A stretch of DNA of 36,298 bases from contig JAFYLS010000079.1 of NCBI GenBank assembly GCA_017550035.1, positions 65,925 through 102,222 of the forward strand, written 5' to 3'. Within the stretch, counting starts at the first letter, position 1. Each line of letters starts with the position of its first letter. The notes beneath the pieces are model-generated. The model had not been told where the DNA came from. It worked only from the letters and a program-made list of their open reading frames with translations, and did no database searches. Origin of the DNA: Clostridia bacterium. GTDB lineage: Bacteria; Bacillota; Clostridia; Christensenellales; Aristaeellaceae. Position numbers and translations under genes: made by a program. This document shows positions 32,059 through 36,298 of the stretch, one piece after another.

Positions 32059-32631
32059 TTACACCATGCCGCTGAAGCCCATGAAAGCCATAGCCATCAA
32101 ACCGGCAGTTACCAGACTGATGGGGAAGCCTTTCATGCACTGAGGGATCTTGCTGCTTTCCAAACGTTCGCGTACACCTGCCATCAGCACGATAGCCAGC
32201 ATAAAGCCCAGTGCGCTGAAGAAGCCGTTCATCACGCTGTAGAGCATGTTGTATTCGGCGGTTACGTTCAGGGTAGCAACACCCAGCACGGCGCAGTTGG
32301 TGGTGATCAGGGGCAGATAGATACCCAAAGCACTGTAGATGCCGGGGCTGCTCTTCTTCAGGAACATTTCAACAAACTGTACCAGTGCAGCAATCACGAG
32401 GATAAAGGCAATGGTACGCATGTAATCCAGCCCGAAGGGAACCAGCAGCCACTGATCTACCATGTAGGCGAAGAAAGAGGCAATGGTCATAACGAAGGTC
32501 ACAGCCAAACCCATGCTGGCAGCTGTGGAGACCTTGCTGCTTACGCCCAGGAAGGGGCAGCAACCCAAAAACTTGGAAAAAATGAAGTTGTTGGTCAGGA
32601 TACAGCTGATCATGAACAGAAAGATATTCAT
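32059..32631 (-). CDS. rnfA: Rnf complex membrane subunit RnfA
   Basis: Integral membrane subunit with six helices, homologous to RnfE, together proposed to bind a transmembrane [2Fe-2S] cluster. The 190-residue protein shows NNFIFSKFLGCCPFLGVS and LITTNCAVLGVA, the two conserved Cys-containing segments. The start is immediately after the rnfE stop (TAAATG). Confidence 0.97.
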   Translation of the reverse strand: MNIFLFMISCILTNNFIFSKFLGCCPFLGVSSKVSTAASMGLAVTFVMTIASFFAYMVDQWLLVPFGLDYMRTIAFILVIAALVQFVEMFLKKSSPGIYSALGIYLPLITTNCAVLGVATLNVTAEYNMLYSVMNGFFSALGFMLAIVLMAGVRERLESSKIPQCMKGFPISLVTAGLMAMAFMGFSGMV

Positions 32632-33270
32632 TTATTCCGCCTCCTTCTGCTGCTGTTTGCGATTAGTCAGGGCGTTGATAATGCCCAGTAGCAGGCCGTA
32701 AGAAAGGAAGCCGCCGGAAGCCATGACGATGATCAGCATGGGTTCGTAACCAGCGCCCATAACCTGCATATTGAAGATGGTGCCGCTGCCAATCAGTTCG
32801 CGGATGGCGCCGATCAGCGTCAGTGCCAGGGTGAAACCAAGGCCCATACCCAGACCGTCTACGCCGGAAGCAACGACAGGATTCTTGCTGGCGAAAGCTT
32901 CAGCACGGGCCAGAATGATGCAGTTCACAACAATCAGGGGAATAAACAGGCCCAGACTATCATACAGGGAAGGAATATAGGCCTGAAGCAGCAGCTGCAC
33001 AACGGTCACAAAAGTGGCAATGATGACGATAAAGGCAGGAATACGCACCTTATCGGGAATGAACTTGCGCAGCATGGAAATGACAATGTTGGAGCAGAGC
33101 AGCACGAACGTAGCGGCCAAACCCATGCCCAGACCGTTGATAGCACTGGTGGTCACGGCCAAAGTGGGGCAGGTACCCAGTACCAGACGGAAGGTGGGGT
33201 TTTCGTTCAGAATACCGTTGGTGAAGACTTTCTTCAGGTTGCTGATGCGATTGCCTTCTTGCATGATCAT
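32632..33270 (-). CDS. rnfE: Rnf complex membrane subunit RnfE
   Basis: The 212-residue protein, paralogue of RnfA, has NENPTFRLVLGTCPTLAVTT and LIVVNCIILARAEAFAS, with six hydrophobic helices. ATG 33270 overlaps the rnfD stop (ATGA), with GGAGG four bases upstream; ATG 33264 is an alternative with better spacing. In the usual order rnfCDGEAB an rnfG would come between rnfD and rnfE, but the overlap leaves no room for one. Confidence 0.95.
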   Translation of the reverse strand: MIMQEGNRISNLKKVFTNGILNENPTFRLVLGTCPTLAVTTSAINGLGMGLAATFVLLCSNIVISMLRKFIPDKVRIPAFIVIIATFVTVVQLLLQAYIPSLYDSLGLFIPLIVVNCIILARAEAFASKNPVVASGVDGLGMGLGFTLALTLIGAIRELIGSGTIFNMQVMGAGYEPMLIIVMASGGFLSYGLLLGIINALTNRKQQQKEAE

Positions 33271-34190
33271 TTCGCCTCCTTTTTGCGGGAATGGCCGTAT
33301 ACGCGGTTGGGCAGCATGCGGTCGAGCAGGGGCGTGAGGATGTTCATCAGCAGAATAGCATAGGTCACGCCTTCGGGATATGCGCCGAATTTGCGGATCA
33401 GCACGGTCATGCAGCCGATGCCGGCAGCATAAATCACACGGGGCCAACGGTTCATGGGGCTGGTGGTGTAATCGGTAGCCATATACACAGCGCCGAACAG
33501 AAGACCGCCGGAGAGAACGGTGGTCACAGGGTTCATGCCCAGCGCCCAGCTCAGCACGAATGCGGACAGCATGGTGACAACAGGCACTTCGAAAGTAATG
33601 GTCTTGGTGATCAGGAGGTATACGAAACCGATCAAGATCGCGATTTTGCAGGTTTCGCCGATGGCGCCGGGCACCTGACCGAACAGCAGCTGCAGCATGC
33701 TGGCTTCGCCGCCTGCCAGGGGAGTGGCGCTGGCAACAACATCCACGCCGGGGAAAGTTGTTACGGCAATGTGTGCGGTCATGCGGGCGGGCCAGGAAGC
33801 GAGCAGAACTGCACGGGCCGCCAGCGCGGGATTCAGGAAGTTATCACCGATTCCGCCAAAAAGCTGCTTGACGATGATGATGGCGAACACGGAGCCGATC
33901 ATCACCATCCACCAGGGAGCGGTGGGAGTGATGCACAGGGCCAGCAGGAGACCTGTTACGGCAGCGGAGCAATCGTTTACTTTTACGGGTTTCTTAGCCA
34001 GCTTCTGCCAGATGAATTCGGCAGCAACAGCAGAAACCATGGCAACTGCCATCACGATGGCGGCGCGATAGCCAAAGTAGAAAATACCGGCCAGAGCGCA
34101 GGGCAGAAGAGAAATGATCACATTCAACATAATCTTCTGCGTGTTCAGACGAGAACGGATATGAGGAGCAGTAGATGTAATGAGGCTCAT
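33267..34190 (-). CDS. rnfD: Rnf complex membrane subunit RnfD
   Basis: Integral membrane flavoprotein of 307 residues with about nine helices. The covalent-FMN threonine motif can be read in VDVVASATPLAGG, corresponding to the (S/T)GATPL motif of characterised RnfD. Also visible are NDCSAAVTGLLLALC, and GGIGDNFLNPALAARA. AAGGAGG at the end of rnfC precedes the ATG. Four bases separate it from the rnfC stop. Confidence 0.96.
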   Translation of the reverse strand: MSLITSTAPHIRSRLNTQKIMLNVIISLLPCALAGIFYFGYRAAIVMAVAMVSAVAAEFIWQKLAKKPVKVNDCSAAVTGLLLALCITPTAPWWMVMIGSVFAIIIVKQLFGGIGDNFLNPALAARAVLLASWPARMTAHIAVTTFPGVDVVASATPLAGGEASMLQLLFGQVPGAIGETCKIAILIGFVYLLITKTITFEVPVVTMLSAFVLSWALGMNPVTTVLSGGLLFGAVYMATDYTTSPMNRWPRVIYAAGIGCMTVLIRKFGAYPEGVTYAILLMNILTPLLDRMLPNRVYGHSRKKEAK

Positions 34191-34193
34191 GGA

Positions 34194-35516
34194 TTATTTG
34201 CCTCCTTTCGCTTTCGCCTGTGCAGCGATCTTCTGTTTGGCCATCTTGAAGGATGCAGTCAGCCAGCGGCGGGCAGGACATTCAAAGGAGCAGCAGCCGC
34301 AAAGAACACAGTCCATCACGTTCAGGCTCTTGGCTTTTTCCATGTCATCCTTATCGGCAGCCAGCTTGATTTCGAAGGGATTGAGGCCGATGGGGCAAAC
34401 GGATACGCACTTGCCGCAGCGGATGCAGGCGTCTTCTTCCACGCTTGCGGCTTCTTCTTCGCTGTAAACCACAATGCCGTTGGTAGATTTCGCCATGGGA
34501 ATGCTGATGTTGGGCAGGCACAGACCGGTCATGGCGCCGCCGAAGCACACCTTACCGGGGGTTACAGCAAAACCGCCGCAGTGGCCGATCACATCTTCGG
34601 TGATGGTGCCAATGCGCAGAAGCAGGTTGGCAGGATTGCGCACGCCGCCGGTGACGGTGGTGATACGTTCGATCAAAGGCTTACCGTCGATGACGGCGTC
34701 AGCAATGGCAGCGCAGGTGCCCACATTCAGCACCACAACGCCTACATCCAGAGGCAGCTTGCCGCTGGGCACCTGTTTGCCGGTGCAGGCTTCGATCAGC
34801 TGCTTTTCGCCGCCCTGGGGGTACTTGGTGCGCATAACCTGCACGCGCACATTTTCGCGGCCGTGGCAGGCTTTAATCATGGCTTTGATGGCATCGGGCT
34901 TATTGTCTTCGATAGCAATGATGCCTTCCTTGGCATTGACAGCGCGCATGGCGGCGCGAACACCGTCCACAATGCGGTCGCTGTTTTCCAGCATCAGGCG
35001 ATGGTCTGCGGTCAGGTGAGTTTCGCATTCTGCGCCGTTAACCAGGATGGTTTCGCACTGCTGGCCTTCGCGGGGGCTGAGCTTGATATGAGTGGGGAAG
35101 GAAGCGCCGCCCATACCGCAGATACCGGCATTCTTGATGGCAGGCACGATCAGCGCCGGATCAACGCTTTCAACATTGCCCAGGGGATTGAGTTCTACCC
35201 AGGTGTCGGCAAAGTCGTTGCGAATGGTTACGCACTCTACAGGCTGAGCGCCAAGATAGGGGATTTTTTCCACAGCGATGACTTCGCCGGAAACGCTGGC
35301 GTGCACGGGAATGCCCAGTGCACCCACGGGTTCACCGATAACCTGACCAACCTTGACCAGATCGCCCTTCTTGACGCAGGGAGTAGAAGGTGCACCGATA
35401 TGCATGCTCATGATAATGCGTACGGTATCGGAAACAAAGGCTTCCACGGGCAGATGCTGTGTCGGACGTTTGCTGTGATGCGCGGGATGCACACCACCAC
35501 GGAAAGAAACTTTCAA
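34194..35516 (-). CDS. rnfC: Rnf complex NADH-binding subunit RnfC
   Basis: Peripheral subunit that reduces NAD+ through FMN and Fe-S clusters. The 440-residue protein begins VSFRGGVHPAHHSKRPT after a TTG start at 35516 with AAGGTGGG six bases upstream; earlier in-frame codons lie before this site. It has GICGMGGASFPTHIKL, LVNGAECETHLTADHRLM, GGEKQLIEACTGKQVPSG and two ferredoxin motifs, CIRCGKCVSVCPIGLNP and CVLCGCCSFECPAR, near the C-terminus. First canonical rnf gene, downstream of the DUF1622 gene. Confidence 0.95.
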   Translation of the reverse strand: MKVSFRGGVHPAHHSKRPTQHLPVEAFVSDTVRIIMSMHIGAPSTPCVKKGDLVKVGQVIGEPVGALGIPVHASVSGEVIAVEKIPYLGAQPVECVTIRNDFADTWVELNPLGNVESVDPALIVPAIKNAGICGMGGASFPTHIKLSPREGQQCETILVNGAECETHLTADHRLMLENSDRIVDGVRAAMRAVNAKEGIIAIEDNKPDAIKAMIKACHGRENVRVQVMRTKYPQGGEKQLIEACTGKQVPSGKLPLDVGVVVLNVGTCAAIADAVIDGKPLIERITTVTGGVRNPANLLLRIGTITEDVIGHCGGFAVTPGKVCFGGAMTGLCLPNISIPMAKSTNGIVVYSEEEAASVEEDACIRCGKCVSVCPIGLNPFEIKLAADKDDMEKAKSLNVMDCVLCGCCSFECPARRWLTASFKMAKQKIAAQAKAKGGK

Positions 35517-35545
35517 ACAGATCCCACCTTTTGATGAAGATTTGA

Positions 35546-35881
35546 TTATTTCGGATGGATTTCCATACGGGCTTCTTCGTTCTTGATTTCCCAATGAATC
35601 AGGAAGGTAATGGCTGCGCGGAGCAGTACGATGGCACCAACGATCAGAAGCTCCTGAGAGTCACGGACGATGGTGGTACGAAGCACCTCGCTGCCAAGCT
35701 TGAATTCCAGCGCAAGGGCAATGCCCTGTGCGATCTCAAGACGCACATCGCTGCGGTTTCGGATGTAGTTTACCACACCTTTGCCGGCAGTGAAAAGGAT
35801 AATCAGAACGCCGATGAATTCAAGGGCAAGTACGCTGTACTGGACGATCGCTGTAAAAATGTGTTCAATACTTTCGTACAT
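35546..35881 (-). CDS. DUF1622-family small membrane protein
   Basis: The 111-residue protein has three hydrophobic helices (about 12-35, 70-95 and an amphipathic middle). The segment IAQGIALALEFKLGSEVLRT followed by LIVGAIVLLRAAITFLIHWEI is the recognisable DUF1622 pattern. Function unknown. AAAGGAG precedes ATG 35881. It lies between the FMN-binding repeat gene (11 bp) and rnfC (29 bp) on the same strand, so probably in the rnf operon. Confidence 0.82.
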   Translation of the reverse strand: MYESIEHIFTAIVQYSVLALEFIGVLIILFTAGKGVVNYIRNRSDVRLEIAQGIALALEFKLGSEVLRTTIVRDSQELLIVGAIVLLRAAITFLIHWEIKNEEARMEIHPK

Positions 35882-35892
35882 GACAAACTCCT

Positions 35893-36298
35893 TTACTTCG
35901 CAGCAGCCAGAATTTCGTTGACAGCCTTCACAACGGCTTCACTGGTGACGGTGGCGCCGGCAATGGCGTCAACATCTTTGCCCAGTTCCACAGCACCGGA
36001 GAGGCCGATGAACTGTTCGTAGAAGGCGGGTTCCTTGGCCTTGGCACCGAAACCGGCGGTCTCGGCAAAGGCGTCATCGCCGATGGTGATGGCAGTGATC
36101 TTGCCTTCGGCATCCAGCGTCAGTTCCACATACACAGGACCGGCAAAGCCCTTGGTGGAGGCGGACAGAGCGCTGGATTCGGCGGCGGGAGCAGCAGCCA
36201 GAATTTCGTTGACAGCCTTTACAACAGCTTCACTGGTGATAGTGGCGCCGGCAATTGCGTCAACATCCTTGCCCAGTTCCACAGTATCGGAGAGGCCG
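35893..36298 (-). CDS. FMN-binding repeat protein, RnfG-like modules (5' end outside the window)
   Basis: The reading frame is open to the window edge, so only the C-terminal 134 residues are seen. They hold one complete FMN_bind module (from about GPVYVELTLDAEGKITAITI, via FAETAGFGAKAKEPAFYEQF, to DAIAGATVTSEAVVKAVN) and the end of a preceding one (DAIAGATITSEAVVKAVN), joined by an Ala/Ser-rich linker. Each DAIAGAT(V/I)TS resembles the D-x-x-(S/T/A)-G-A-T flavinylation motif of RnfG/NqrC, where ApbE attaches FMN to Thr. The ETxGxG motif of RnfG is also present (ETAGFG). Export signal and repeat number are off-window. The ORF position at the head of an rnf operon lacking rnfG suggests it replaces that subunit. 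Confidence 0.85.
   Translation of the reverse strand, partial: GLSDTVELGKDVDAIAGATITSEAVVKAVNEILAAAPAAESSALSASTKGFAGPVYVELTLDAEGKITAITIGDDAFAETAGFGAKAKEPAFYEQFIGLSGAVELGKDVDAIAGATVTSEAVVKAVNEILAAAK
35901..36298 (-). repeat. near-identical DNA repeat encoding FMN-binding module ends
   Basis: 35901-36007 and 36192-36298 (the window edge) match over 107 bp with 8 differences by hand count, at a period of 291 bp (97 codons). This implies a recent in-frame module duplication; more copies may lie beyond the edge. Confidence 0.9.

Noticed and set aside
31239..32075. A 278-codon plus-strand frame opposite rnfB
   Set aside because: Shadow of rnfB; starts in the operon terminator and shows no recognisable domain.
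33267..33270. A hidden or frameshifted rnfG between rnfD and rnfE
   Set aside because: The two genes overlap by four bases, so there is no space; no FMN_bind motif appears in any frame there.
33291..35534. A 747-codon open frame on the plus strand across rnfD and rnfC
   Set aside because: Ala/Gly/His-rich shadow of strongly biased rnf codons; it crosses the rnfC/rnfD boundary and has no ribosome binding site.

Overview
The window looks like an anaerobic member of the Bacillota (class Clostridia), probably gut-associated. Four things point there: a Gram-positive PolC-type replicase, the frr-uppS-cdsA-dxr-rseP-ispG-polC-rimP-nusA-ylxR-ylxQ-infB-rbfA-nrnA-truB gene order, strong GGAGG ribosome binding sites, and a ferredoxin-based energy toolkit (NfnAB and Rnf). 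Finer placement is not possible by eye. No tRNA, rRNA, CRISPR array, prophage or insertion sequence is visible.

Layout, plus strand first. Positions 1-3340 hold metK, a divergent small methyltransferase and a cation diffusion facilitator (probably Mn2+), separated by intrinsic terminators. Positions 3359-13412 form one long operon behind a sigma-A-type promoter: ribosome recycling (frr), a small unknown ORF, undecaprenyl/CDP-diacylglycerol/MEP isoprenoid genes (uppS, cdsA, dxr, ispG), the site-2 protease rseP and the replicase polC. A second promoter at 13466 drives a roughly 220-nt structured leader and then the translation/transcription operon rimP-nusA-rnpM-ylxQ-infB-rbfA-nrnA-truB, which runs on into a two-gene ABC importer without a substrate-binding protein and ends at a terminator at 22614.

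A consensus promoter (TTGACA-17-TATAAT) at 22673 then starts a cofactor/energy segment. It contains an ECF S component with a structured leader, type III pantothenate kinase (coaX), a degenerate CapA-like exported protein, the electron-bifurcating transhydrogenase nfnAB, a PucR/CdaR-like regulator and a secreted S41 protease. A divergent regulatory region at 30592-30838, with a 9-bp inverted repeat, separates a small XRE regulator (minus) from a strongly codon-biased double zinc-ribbon protein (plus).

The right end (31260-36298, minus strand) is an Rnf operon read as [FMN-binding repeat protein]-DUF1622-rnfC-rnfD-rnfE-rnfA-rnfB. The usual rnfG between rnfD and rnfE is missing, and rnfE overlaps the rnfD stop by an ATGA. 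The upstream FMN-binding repeat protein, which carries two DAIAGAT flavinylation-like motifs and runs off the window, is the obvious candidate to replace or extend RnfG. NfnAB would link NADH, NADPH and ferredoxin in the cytoplasm. Rnf would couple reduced ferredoxin to NAD+ and an ion gradient at the membrane.

The most promising candidates for something undescribed are the rearranged Rnf operon and the three structured 5' leaders: before rimP, before the ECF S component and before the zinc-ribbon gene.
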